Under the pieces are notes generated by a model. It was not told where the DNA came from. It saw nothing but the letters and a program-made list of their open reading frames with translations, and did not search any database. A stretch of 64,000 nucleotides of DNA, taken from the NCBI GenBank assembly GCA_022113835.1, contig JAILWY010000018.1:8843001-8907000 (forward strand). Direction: 5' to 3'. The translations under genes were made by a program, and so were the position numbers. The stretch comes from Atopsyche davidsoni (lineage: Eukaryota; Arthropoda; Insecta; Trichoptera; Hydrobiosidae). Below are positions 1 through 14,268 of the stretch, piece after piece. Each line of letters opens with the position of its first letter. Within the stretch, counting starts at the first letter, position 1.

Positions 1-585
1 GCTGCTTGCAGTCCTCGGTGCCAAGCGAGTGCCATCAGTTATACCGATTACCGAGTTATTCTCACACCTTGGAAATAGATGAATCTCGCAATTTACCGCT
101 AATAATTAAGACGCGCGTTTGGCTGCCGAGGGGCCATTGCCAAAGCCAACATCGTCAGTTACTCGCTGCTGGTGTTTACAAATAAATTCTTGTGCCGTCT
201 CAAAACAAAAAATTACAGTAGTGATTTATTCACACCTCGGATGCTGCGGAGGAAACCGCTAGAAAAGTCGTATCATAACATGCCCTAGTATTCTAAAAAA
301 GCAGTGTCGTGATTCTGCTCTCCTCTTGAGCTATTTCTGCGTCGGAAGACCGCGGCCGGCGCTGGCTGAGGCCGGCCACTCCGCGCCAGCGACGGACTGA
401 AGAGCTCCTGCATTATTGCACATTGGATTGCACGGAAAGTATTTATCAAATAAAACAGATAGTAGCACTCCTAGTAAAATTTTACTAACGCTATATTGCG
501 GAATTTAAAAATTATGATATTTCATTAAGTAAATTTCTAATTATTTTTAAAAATCAATCTGAAGCTCTGTGATTGTTTTTAATGG
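1..585. other. Left edge, no gene recognised
   Basis: AT-rich sequence with a short GC-rich patch near 340-410 that looks like a mobile-element fragment, though I cannot name a family. I see no exon, RNA gene or open frame I would support. Confidence 0.5.
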
Positions 586-1800
586 TTAAATAGTTGAGAA
601 ATTTTCATTCATCCCCATGGCGGTGTAATTCGATACGGAGGATTTTGTCACATAAAAGTCCTTCGTCACTCTAGGGCGGGTCACGATAGTGAACAGATGG
701 AATTCCATTCCACCCTCATCACCTTTGGGTTGATTCAGCCTCGCAGGCATACCGTGCAGAGACTCTGGAGAGTAGAAACCACTCACCGCCGAATAAGCTG
801 TTTTTTACACTCTCGTTTATTTTACTAAAGCTGAAACGTTTTTGAAACCTAGAATTACGAATTTAAAATTTGACTACTTCCATTTATATAATAATAAAAA
901 AACTTTAAATTCTAAAAGTAATATTTTTATCCAACACTAATTCTCTGAGGATAAAATGATTATATCTGGGTTCTTTGAAAATTTTAGCTGTAGCGTTGCA
1001 GCCAGCATTAGAAGTAAGGTTGATATGAATATCGAGAGGCTTATGGTCGAGACGCTTGATGCGCGCTGGAGGAATGCAACAGCTCTGAGGTGGCTGCTCT
1101 TGCCAATGTCTGTCAAACAACCAACCATCCAAGAACGTTTTCTGGCTGAAAGTGCACACGTCATCCAATTGGACTGCATGAATGTCGGTTCACGCCGGAT
1201 ATATGAGGGCAATCTATTTTTATATTGAGCGCAATGCTGCAGTACATATTACCAGAGTTGATAGAAAGCTGAATCTTTAGCTGCAGTAACATAATTTTCT
1301 TTATAGATACTTATCTACGGATGAATCCATCAAAATTAAAAGATTCTTTTGAAAAAAATAAAGGATAATGTAGTCCATCTACTCATTAAAAGTCATCATT
1401 GCTTGCCATCATGGCATTTTTAGGGAGAATATTTTCCAAGTCAATGTTTTTAAAGTATTATTAAAATAAAATAAAATAAAATTTTGAAAACTTTTAATAA
1501 AACTAAAATGATTCTTAATTATTTATGTACTTACGAGATCAATGAGTCTTCCATCTACAATACATTGTGACAAATAAGCTTGTCATAATATTTCACAACG
1601 TCTAAGGTGGATTTTTGATTATCCATATTATAGTTGCTTTGTCGTTTCTCAAGGAAAATTCCATTTTAGGCCCGGATACTTGGATCGCTGCCAAATTTGA
1701 TGGGGAGTTCCCATGAAAATATTGGAATGTCACTCATACCTCATGAGAGTCTCGCGAGGCGATACAGTGGCATTTACTAATGGTGGATGCAGTAATTAAG
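586..1800 (-). pseudogene. Decayed hexamerin gene
   Basis: Three stretches read as broken hexamerin on the minus strand, in gene order. About 1800-1532 gives FSWELPIKFGSDPS, then SNYNMDNQKSTLDVVKYYD and VDGRLIDL, which is the end of the M-domain exon; it ends at an intact-looking GTAAGT donor but needs frameshifts and contains stops. About 1210-905 gives ARIKRLDHKPLDIHINL and a degraded version of the FLGPKYD motif of the C domain. About 786-586 gives LHGMPARLNQPKGDEGGMEF, matching the LPKG-GGM motif seen in every gene here. I could not find the 158-nt exon between the first two parts, the first two exons, or the 3' end. The retained sequence differs from genes A-I, so this was a separate hexamerin lineage. 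Orientation matches the array. Confidence 0.7.
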
Positions 1801-3423
1801 TTCTTCGCATCTTTTTCGAAAGTCTTTTTCACCTAGTCATAATTAACAACTTTTAAAGGAAACAAAATAAAAAGGGGTTCATATCAAGACCTTGAGTAAA
1901 GTATTAAACCATATTTTCGATGTTACCGGTTCTAAATCGACAACGTAATCTTGCGATTTATTTATTTTAATTATTGAATGTTTAAAACCACTTTCCACAA
2001 AATAGGCTTTGTACGCGTCATCCGGAACAAAAGATAATCTAGAAATACTTTATATATTATAACAGTGTCAATATAAAATTTCTTATTTTATATTAATATC
2101 AATTAGACTTCTTGTCTAATTGATATTCAACTGCCACGTTGAATACACAAAAAAAAAACACCCCGCCATTTCTACGCATCTTTCTCACTATGCTGTTTGA
2201 TAAATTGGTTCAAAATCTTTCTCAAAAAAAGTCAGAACAAAGCGATTGCTTCCTGTCTCTGTCTTTCGCCTGTCAGGCTAGATAGAGGCCCTTGATTTCT
2301 TAGTTTCTCAAGCTCAGTTGAAACATTAGATTTCTAAATATATTTACTTTTTTAAAATACGAGTGTTATTATCCATTAATCTTCTTAAATTTAGATACAA
2401 TATTTTTTCTGTATCGTGACATATTATGACATCACTTCTTCAAAGAGTTTTTTTTAATGACAGTCAAAATAATTTAATAAAAAATCATAATAAATATTTC
2501 ACATTATATTCGTTTATTGTGTAAAAATATGTAAGTTGTCCCGACTCACGGTATATTTGTCTCCGTTTTTCAACACATCGTGGTATTCAGTGTCTGTCAG
2601 TTTTGGTAGGGTACTCATATCAATGACACCATTTTATATATACACATATAAATATATATATATATCATATCACCATATTATGTAAGAATGTGGTTGTTTA
2701 TTGCTGATAGATAGTGTTGTCATGTTTTAAATATGAGCCGAGCTTAAAAAAAGATATTCAAAAGCAAACAACAACAAGGATGTCGCCTATAGTATAAAGA
2801 TAGAACTTCGACGATATTTATATGTGTGATGATAAATAAAGATGTATAAATAGGCATGTTAAGAGTCATTTTGCAACGTCGGCCGCCCACTCCCTCGGAG
2901 CGCCAGAGCGTCTCATTAAGGGGGGCGGGGATATGCCAGCGCTGAAGTCTTTTTAAATGCTAAAATTACATATTTCCTTATTAATATTCCTGAATCCCTC
3001 TACAGTAAATCATAATCACTTTTATTCGTCATATTGAAGAACAAATAAGTTTCAAAGTATAAGAATATTCATCAATGGATTAATAATGTCATACTTATAC
3101 ATCACAAATATGATGCGTATTATTACTTAAATGAAAAAACAATTTTATGTTTTGATTTTATTATTAATAAATATTTTCAAATGTCTCTTAAAGATTTTTA
3201 ACATTTTTTTTATGTAAAGAGCCATCAAAACAAACGCATTTTTGCATTATTTATATATGTTTGGAAATAAACGCATTTTACAGTAGAACTCTTGGCAGAG
3301 GTATATGCAACCAACTAAGGACTGCATTGTAATATTCTTACATCAATTTTCTTCAGAATAATTATTACCTTTTTCAGAAGATATCGGAAAAAAATAAAGG
3401 TATACTAAAAAAAAATCAAAAAA
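1801..3423. other. Intergenic, downstream of gene A
   Basis: No gene recognised. Two adjacent perfect hairpins lie at about 2071-2127 (the second has 14-bp arms at 2095-2108 and 2114-2127 with a 5-nt loop), possibly a small transposon end. A GC-rich patch near 2878-2935 stands out from the AT-rich surroundings but I could not identify it. Confidence 0.4.
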
Positions 3424-3429
3424 TTTATT
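3424..3429 (-). terminator. Poly(A) signal of gene A
   Basis: AATAAA on the minus strand about 85 nt past the TAA/TAG-type stop of gene A at 3513; no closer canonical hexamer was seen. Confidence 0.55.
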
Positions 3430-3512
3430 TGAAAATTTTTATGTTTGTGAAAGATTATAAAATATTTACAAAAAAAACCTTGTCTTGACTATTACATATT
3501 ATAACGACACAT

Positions 3513-6500
3513 TCAATAAAGACCCATTACTGGCGTGACTTTAAGGAATGGGTTTCTTATGATGACGGTTTTTTTCGGGGTATCTCGGATGACGGTGTAT
3601 CCCAGCATATTGGTGTCGGAGCCCAGCCCTCCGAGGGCAGTGTAGTCGGCGTCGTCGATTATATCCTGCATGTCCCAGGAAGTCTTGTATCGGTCGGCCG
3701 TCATCATGGGGTTTTCAGTATCAGTGTACTTCAAATAATCGTGATCGTACAGATCTTTCCCGAAAAACTTGTCTCCAAAATATTTATTGGAATAGTCGTC
3801 TGGAAGACGACCGTTGACTGTGGTTTTGATGACTACATACTTCTCTGGGATAATAGTATCTTCTGGAACGTATGTACTGTACGTTTTTATAACTTTATCT
3901 ACGAAAGTTTTTGGAGTGTATGTTTGTCCCTTAATGGTGATGGCTTTGTGTTTCTTCTTTGCATCTTTATCAATATTTATGAAATTTTTGTACATATTTC
4001 TTCGTGGCTCGACAGTATAATCAATTAAACCATTATCATTGTAACTGTCTCCATTCACGGCCTGATGGTAGGTATTTTCGTCGATTGAATTTTGTTGGTT
4101 TCCATCAACATCCATAAGTGTGTTATATTTCCTGTTATTATTGATATTGAATAAATTTCTGAGTCCAGTGTATCTATCAGTATTGTCTATAAAATCATCT
4201 TCAGTAACTGTCCGTACATCATTTACATTTTTGACGGAATTCAGCCGATCTCCATATAAATTTTGAACTAAAGTATCGTACGTAAACTTATGATTGATGT
4301 CTCTTAAAGCCATATTTTTAGGAGAAATAAAAGTGTCCTCAAATGGACGTCTTTGGCTGTAAGGATTATCCAAGCGATTCCAGTTATACAAATTAGTGTC
4401 ATCAGTATTTAAATAATCCACATTTATCATATCGTTTGTATCTCTCCGCGATCTATAAAGACTTTTTACCTCAGGGGATGTATAGAAATTCGTATATGCA
4501 AACTTTGCATCATATTTATTATTGGTAATTTTATAGTCTTCAAGATCATTATTTAAAAAAGTATTTTTTGGTGTGGTATAAATATTGCTTAATCCAGAAA
4601 AACGATCAATCTTTCCATTATGAGTATCGAGAAAGTTAATGTTATCAAAAGTATTCTCAACATTTTTACATATTCCATAAGCATAACATAAAGCGGCTAA
4701 TTCGTTTGTGTCAAAATCATTTGTTATTCCGTTTTTGATTTTCTTAGAAAAATCAACGATTGTGTGTTTACATACTCCGTAAGTTTTGCATTTCCGCTCT
4801 AATTCGACTTTATCGATGTTAAGAGTATTTCCATAAGTCGTCTTGTCATTAAAATCATCACCAGTGTTCTTGCACACACCATAAATATAGCACATGTGTG
4901 TCAATTTCAACATATCAATATCAGTTGTGGTTCCAATGACATTCCATTTGGTAAAATCATCAAAATTATTTTTACACACGCTATAAGTTTTGCATTTATG
5001 CTTTAAGTCTACTATATCAAAATCAAGGGCCTTTCCATAATCTGTCTTGCCATAAAAATCTTGAACCGTGCTCTTGCACACACCATAATTATAGCACATG
5101 TGGGTCAGTTTCACAATATCGATGTCGGTTGTAGTTCCAAAAAGATTCCACGTTTTGAAATCATTGAGGGTATTTTTACATACGCCATAAGTTTTGCACT
5201 TACGTTCCATGTCGACAATATCGATATCCGGGGTGTTTCTATAAAGCGTCTTGCCATAAAAATCGTCAACCGTGTTCATGCACACACCATAAATATAGCA
5301 CATGTGGGTCAATTTCAACATATCAATATCAGTTGTGGTTCCAATAACATTCCATTTAGTAAAATCATCAAAACTATTTTTACATACGCCATATGTTTTG
5401 CATTTATGCTTTAAGTCTACTATATCAAAATCAAGGGCCTTTCCATAATTTGTTTTGCCATAAAAATCTTTGACCGTGCTCTTGCAAATACCGTATGCAT
5501 AGCACATATGGGTCAATTTCACAATATCAATGTCAGTTGTAGTTATAAAGACATTCCATGACGTAAAATCCCCGAGAGTATTTTTACATACGTCATAAGT
5601 TTTGCATTTTCTTTCAAGGTCGACCATATCGATATCCAGGGTGTTTCCATAAGTTGTCTTGCCATGTACATCCTTATTGAAGTTCTTGCAGATTCCGTAA
5701 GTATGGCACATGTGAGTCAATTTCACAATATCGATATCGGTTGTAGTTCCAAATACATTCCATTTTGTGAAATCATTAAGCGTATTTTTACAAACGCCAT
5801 AAGTTTTGCACTTGCGTTCTAAGTCGACCATATCAATATCCAGGGTGTTTCCATAAGTTGTCTTGCCATGAACATCCTTATTGATGTTCTTGCAGATTCC
5901 GTAAGTATGGCACATGTGAGTCAATTTCACAATATCGATATCAGTTGTAGTTCCAAATACATTCCATTTTGTGAAATCATTAAGCGTATTTTTACAAATG
6001 CCATAAGTTTTGCACTTGCGTTCTAAGTCGACCATATCAATATCCAGGGAGTTTCCATAAGTTGTCTTGCCATGTACATCCTTATTCAAGTTCTTGCAGA
6101 TTCCGTAAGTATGGCACGTGTGAGTCAATTTCACAATATCGGTGTCGGTTGTAGTTCCAAAGACTCCCCATCTAGTAAAATCCCCTTGGGTATTTTTACA
6201 AACGCCATATGTATTGCACTTGCGTTCTAAGTCGACCATATCAATATCCAGGGTGTTTTCATAAGTTGTCTTGCCATGAACATCCTTATTGAAGTTCTTG
6301 CAGATTCCGTAAGTATGGCACATGTGAGTCAATTTCACAATATCGATATCGGTTGGAGTTCCAAATACATTCCATTTTGTGAAATCATTAAGCGTATTTT
6401 TACAAACGCCATAAGTTTTGCACTTGCGTTCTAAGTCGACCATATCAATATCCAGGGTGTTTCCATAAGTTGTCTTGCCATGAACATCCTTATTCAAGTT

Positions 6501-9500
6501 CTTGCAGATTCCGTAAGTATGGCACGTGTGAGTCAATTTCACAATATCGATGTCGGTTGTAGTTTCAAAAAGATTCCACGTTTTGAAATCATTAAGGGTA
6601 TTTTTACATATGCCATAAGTTTTGCACTTGCGTTCTAAGTCGACCATATCAATATCCAGGGTGTTTCCATAAGTTGTCTTGCCATGAACATCCTTATTGA
6701 TGTTCTTGCAGATTCCGTAAGTGTGGCACATGTGAGTCAATTTTACAATATCGATATCGGTTGTAGTTCCAAATACATTCCATTTTGTGAAATCATTAAG
6801 CGTATTTTTACAAATGCCATAAGTTTTGCACTTGCGTTCTAAGTCGACCATATCAATATCCAGGATGTTTTTATAAGTTGTCTTGCCATTAAAATCGTTA
6901 ACCGTGTTTTTGCACACACCATAAGAATGGCACATGTGGGTTAGTTTCAACATATCAATATCAGTTGTGGTTCCAATGACATTCCATTTAGTAAAATCAT
7001 CGAAACTATTTTTACATACGCCATATGTTTTGCATTTATGCTTTAAGTCTACTATATCAAAATCAAGGGCCTTTCCATAATTTGTTTTGCCATAAAAATC
7101 TTTGACCGTGCTCTTGCAAATACCGTATGCATAGCACATATGGGTCAATTTCACAATATCAATGTCAGTTGTAGTTATAAAGACATTCCATGACGTAAAA
7201 TCCCCGAGAGTATTTTTACATACGTCATAGGTTTTGCATTTTCTTTCAAGGTCGACCATATCGATATCCAGGGTGTTTCCATAAGTTGTCTTGCCATGTA
7301 CATCCTTATTCAAGTTCTTGCAGATTCCGTAAGTATGGCACGTGTGAGTCAATTTCACAATATCGGTGTCGGTTGTAGTTCCAAAGACTCCCCATCTAGT
7401 AAAATCCCCTAGGGTATTTTTACATACGTCATAGATTTTGCATTTACGCTCCAAGTCAACCAAATCAATCTTCAGAATGTTTTCATTTATATTTTTCGCA
7501 TCAATTTTTTTAAATATTTTTTTACAAATACCGATGGTATTACACATTCTAGTCAATTTTACAATATCGACGTTTTGTGTGGTGCCAATAACATTCTTGT
7601 TAATAAAATCACCGTATGTGTTTATACATACGTCATATGTTATGCACATGTTCTCTAAGTCATCCATATTTGTATTTTCTGTATTTACATAATTCTTCGA
7701 TAAGTCTGTTGACTTTGTACTTCTTGTATATCTTTTGAGATCACGATAGTGCTTGTTTGTATTTGTGTTTGTATAAAATTTTCCTTCGCCTACTTGATTA
7801 AGATTTTCACCATAGTTATAATTACCTACTGTATCGCGGTAGTTAAAATTTTTACCACCTGTGAAATAATTATTGCCAGCTAAGCCTTCATTTTTTGTGA
7901 AAAATTTGCTAAACATAGGACTTATTTTGTTTATGTAGTTGCTATCGCGAGCCAAATCCTTAATATACATTGTATTGGTGTGAGTATTTTTTAGATGATA
8001 GATTTTTATATCTGTCATCAACATATTATTTAGGAAAAATTCACTTTCATCAATAGGACGATCTAATGGGTAGCCAAAATGCACGTCTTCATAATAACGA
8101 GCACCAGTTCCCACTCCAGCGTTGTAAGTAGTAGGGAAACCTGTACCGTACTTTACGTTTGCTTGTCGGAAAGGCGTGACGATTACAAATAATTGATACG
8201 TCATTCCGCTCTCTTTACCTTTTGGTATTAAGAGTCTCAGAGGCCAGCCGTTATGAGGCTCTGTCATATCCATTTCGAAATCACCATTTAGCAAATCTTC
8301 GTAAAGTTTTCTTATCGGCGTTCGATCTATTGAAGTGCGAGAAAAGTCAGTATTTTTTCGGATAATTGTATTGACGCCGGACTTAAGAGTGTAGATGAAG
8401 AAGTCAACTTCAACGAAATTTAATCTATTGTCGTCGAGATTAATTTCACGCCCAAAGTTATCATATTTAGGTCCAACAAACATCCTCACGGCCGCATCTA
8501 CGGTATTCTCAGACAGTATATCCATAGTTACTGTGAAAGGTTTGTGATTGAGACGTTTTTGTTGACCCAAAAACAACAACTTTTCATTGCCGGTCTTAAC
8601 TTCACCAGGGTTCATATGAGCGGCGTTCGTTAGATCAAATCTGTATTCTTCCATGAATGTTATCAAAGTGGTGAGCTTGACGTTGGCTAATTTGACACCA
8701 TTAAACTCTAGTTGATCTCGAGTATACGAAGGCAAACGGTTCTTGAAATTAACAAAGAACTTCATCACATGGTTTTGGAGTTGATAGAACATCGGGTCTC
8801 TCGTGGTTGTTTGAATTTTTTCAATCACTGATGGTACGTAGTCAACTCTAAAAATTTGAAAATGTTGCTGAGTATTCATGGTATTTATATTGATATTACT
8901 ATATATATAATATTATTCGTATATATTTGCAATGATACATACGGGTCATGGGTTTTGACACTAGCTCCGACAAGAACATTAGCTCCTACAGTCAGCAAAT
9001 CGTTAGTGGTGACTCCATCCAGGTCGCTGGTTCCCTGCACTAGGCGGCCCAGCACTTCAATGTCGGAAGGGTTTTGCATGCGAATAGTAGTTCCATCAAC
9101 CTGATAAACGAGTATATGTGTAACATTTTGATTTATTTAAGCTTTACTTCATTGCATTAATGCATTTACAGTATACGAACCTTAGTGAAAAATCCTGTGT
9201 CGGTAATAATTCGAATCTCATTTTCAAACTCTTTAACTTTTCGCAACAGCTCAATTGTATTTTTGTTTTCAATTCTATAGTTCATATTCCTGGAAGGGAG
9301 GGTTTTACCATTGACTGTTATCATATTGGGATTAAAACCGTATTTGATGGGCAGATTCCAAGAGAATTCCGGAATTTTTCCTAATCCGTTAGCAAGTCTC
9401 TCCATGTAGAATCGAGCCAAAAGCTGTTGATGTATATAGTAATAGAGCTCTCCTCTTCGGTCTTTGTAGAGTCCAAAGTCCTTACCGCCCATCCAGAATG

Positions 9501-11847
9501 GATAGTCAGCGTGGAAATAATAGTAATAAGTATTCAGACCGAGATCGTGGGTAAAGTAGGAGACCTTCTGCTCTTCGTCGTCTACGTCATAGGATCCATC
9601 CGCGTTACAGTCGATTGTTACCTCGTTGCCTTTGACCCTGACGTTAGATTCGATGCCATCCCTCAGGCTGAGGAACTCGGTAGTCTTCACGGTGTCGAGC
9701 TTGTGAATAACGTCAGCGTTGACGAAATCGTAGGGATTGATCTCGTAGGGAGCGGGCAGCTCGATGCCGCGGCAGTCGATTCGGTGCAGTACGGCAACGG
9801 TAAGCGAGTACACAAACAGGTCTGGATTGGCATGTACTCGACTCCAACAAGCCGTGCGATAGAAGGTGTCGAAGTCCCGTGCATAATACATCAGGTTGAA
9901 GAGTGCCACGGCTTCGTCCCTGTGACGATGAAGCGTCAGGCTGAAGGCGGAGTTGCGCGGTAGCAACCCCTTTTTCCAGAAGTGGATGAATTCATCCACA
10001 ACACGCGTGTTCTGCCAATCCAGAGATAAGAGCATACCATTATAACAATGCTATGAACAATTTATAGTATTATATTAAAAAAATATATTTTAAGCTCAGG
10101 CAGATTATTTTCCAGAAGTGGATAAATAAGGGTTAGTAGATTAAAAGAATTGATGTTCAAATCATATATGAATGATAACTGAAATTCTTATAAATAATTT
10201 GGATTGTAAGAATACACCCAATCTAATTATACGCAAATCTTTTTTTTTCAGAATAGCCAAAATAATTAATTCCCTACCAAGTATTTATCTCGGTTGGTGA
10301 TAACAGAATAGTCCTGGCCGATGCGGGCCTGATCTGAGTTGAGGTTCTCTTGATACACCTTCCAAACCAGGTCGAACAGCAACTTCTGGCGCATTCCTTG
10401 TGAGTCCACACCATCTTCGATTGCTTTGTAAACAGAGAAATTTATTATAGAAATTAAAATAGAAAGTATTATAGAATATTTATCTTATGCGTTATTTACT
10501 TTAAATAATTAACAAACAGTATCAAACTCAAATACTTACCTCAACATTATATTGTACGAAATATTAAATTTTATAACACAAAATGTTTTATTTCGTAGTT
10601 TTAGAGTCAAGAATTCATAAAGCCACAAAAGCACCTGGCGGCACTGCCAATGGTTATGAAACATTTAATGGTTTAAGGTCGTTTGGCTAAATAATAAACC
10701 TCCATTAATTATATGGGATAATTTTAAATACTTTAAAGATTTAATTTGTTTTAAAAAGTACTCCACGAACCTTCTCAAAATAATAGTAGTCAACGACACT
10801 ACTCTTTTGTGTCTTCAATGTGAAATTAAAAATGGTTATTTTTACATGTTTTAGAATTAGAAACAAGAATTGGAAACGGAATTAAAAGCAAGAATCAGAG
10901 TCATGATAAAAAAAAATTATAGCTATTTAAAAACTGTGACATTATCTTGACCATATGACTTTGCATGAATATTTATTAAATCTAACAAAGGTTTTTTTAT
11001 CTAAACAATAAAAACATATGAGATTGCTATTACATTTAGATAGTTCATTGTATATAAGCATTTACAAGTATGTATTTTGGTTATGATGGATGTTATCGAT
11101 TTTCAAGTAAAAACGCGAGTAAAGTGTGTGCTTGTAGTGAGACCCAAAACAGATTTTTAAAAGGGTTCTTTAAACATGTTATTCCTACATAAACATAATA
11201 CGAAAAAAAATCCACGTACAATGCCATGTAAGCCCCACAACCTGTGCCCAGGATCAGGGGATAGTCACATGGTGTATTGTAAGCATGGTCCTAAGAAATA
11301 TTCTATCATAAATAAACGAAAAAAATTAAATAATTTTGAATTTATTTTTTTAAAGATTAATTTTTTTAACATTATATTACATTTGTTTTAAACTACTGCT
11401 GGATAAAAAAATGCAATTGAATTAAAAATTCAACGAATTTTCACATGGTAGATGATGTATAAAAATCTAATATTTTGAGTTTAGATAAAACTTTGGTGTT
11501 GATGGGACTTTTAAAATATTTATTGTTTGTTTGAATAAAATAATAAAACATAAAAAGCATTAGTCAAGGAGAGAAATAGTAATAAACTTCAATGAAACTT
11601 CGATGACTGTGATACCTACTGATAATAATATTGATAAGTAACTGAATAATTAATAATTAACTGGCAGTGGAGCGTCATTTCTGCTATTACTCTGTAGTTA
11701 AATTAATTCCCATTTTTATGAATACCTTTGAATGGTCTTTTATTAAGGAAGTTCAGAATACTCACTAAGCTTTCGCTCTGCCACAGGTCTGACGACTAAA
11801 GCCGCGGCCAGAGCCAGGCTACACAGCACCACCCCGAGCAGCTTCAT
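3513..11847 (-). CDS. Gene A: giant hexamerin with CX5C repeat extension
   Basis: Predicted secreted storage protein of 2183 aa, against about 700-750 for ordinary hexamerins. Coding exons: 11847-11766, 10423-10278, 10011-9181, 9100-8943, 8847-3513; phases 1, 0, 0, 2, and the sum (6552 nt) stays in frame. Signal peptide MKLLGVVLCSLALAAA. The M domain has TYYYYFHADYPFW at about 237-249, where hemocyanins bind copper, and MERLANGLG near 277. The C domain runs about 407-691 with FVGPKYDNFGR at 529-539 and FGYPLDRPI at 663-671, so it is complete. The remaining 1490 residues lie in the same exon: an Asn/Tyr-rich spacer (about 696-800), 30 modules of 34 aa with C-x5-C (about 801-1800), and a tail (1801-2183) with RSRR ending near 1874. 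The gene shares its five-exon structure with B, C and D. The repeat part is far more AT-rich than the M-domain exon. Hexamerin identity is firm; the extension's role is unknown. Confidence 0.9.
4443..4454 (-). other. RSRR furin-like site in gene A tail
   Basis: Encodes R-S-R-R followed by D at about residues 1871-1874, just C-terminal of the repeat array. RXRR is the furin-type proprotein convertase consensus. Cleavage here would leave a tail of 309 residues. This is a motif match only. Confidence 0.35.
4630..7665 (-). repeat. 15 x 204-bp coding tandem repeat (30 CX5C modules)
   Basis: Fifteen dyads of 68 codons, each two 34-codon modules. Module a has the core ERKCKTYGVCKNTLNDF and module b the core LTHMCHTYGICKN; each carries one C-x5-C. 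First cysteine is residue 807, the last is 1799, exactly as predicted by 34-residue spacing, so I see no net indel in 30 modules. Flanking units (first and last) are the most diverged and central ones nearly identical, the usual picture for homogenisation by unequal exchange. Confidence 0.93.
5310..5670 (-). repeat. Higher-order duplicate inside the array
   Basis: This block recurs at 6942-7302, an offset of 1632 bp or exactly 8 dyads. By eye I count only about three mismatches over some 350 bp. It carries the distinctive variants TSWNVFITT, KSTVKDFYGK and DLKHKC, so dyads 3-4 and 11-12 are copies of one another. It suggests an expansion event that moved several dyads at once. Confidence 0.85.
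10424..11765 (-). other. Intron 1 of gene A (1.34 kb)
   Basis: Bounded by GTGAGT and TACAAAG. Much longer than the other introns of gene A. It contains a plus-strand frame at 11176-11391 with a short Cys-containing stretch; I do not recognise it and do not call it a gene. Confidence 0.6.
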
Positions 11848-11892
11848 CTTCAGGAGTCTCCTACTTTACTGTTGCTTGCAGTTACTGGGTCT

Positions 11893-11900
11893 CTTTTATA
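11893..11900 (-). promoter_or_regulatory. TATA box of gene A
   Basis: TATAAAAG on the minus strand, 46 nt before the ATG. An ACAGT initiator-like site at 11868-11872 puts a start about 30 nt downstream. Confidence 0.7.
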
Positions 11901-14203
<2,303 letters not shown>

Positions 14204-14209
14204 TTTATT
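14204..14209 (-). terminator. Poly(A) signal of gene B
   Basis: AATAAA on the minus strand, 60 nt past the stop of gene B. Confidence 0.6.
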
Positions 14210-14268
14210 CAAATATATTATTTTATCAAGCAAAATATAATATAACGTCACTGTACATGTTCATATAA

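Noticed and set aside
3513..8879. The idea that the CX5C array is a fusion with a neighbouring gene through a missed intron
   Set aside because: The frame is open without a break from the C domain through the repeat to the stop, and no plausible donor/acceptor pair separates the two parts while keeping known motifs.
11176..11391. 71-codon plus-strand frame in intron 1 of gene A with CKPHNLCPGSGDS and YCKHG
   Set aside because: The Cys spacing loosely recalls the N-terminal region of some secreted cysteine-rich proteins, but it has no signal peptide, no second exon and no firm family match.
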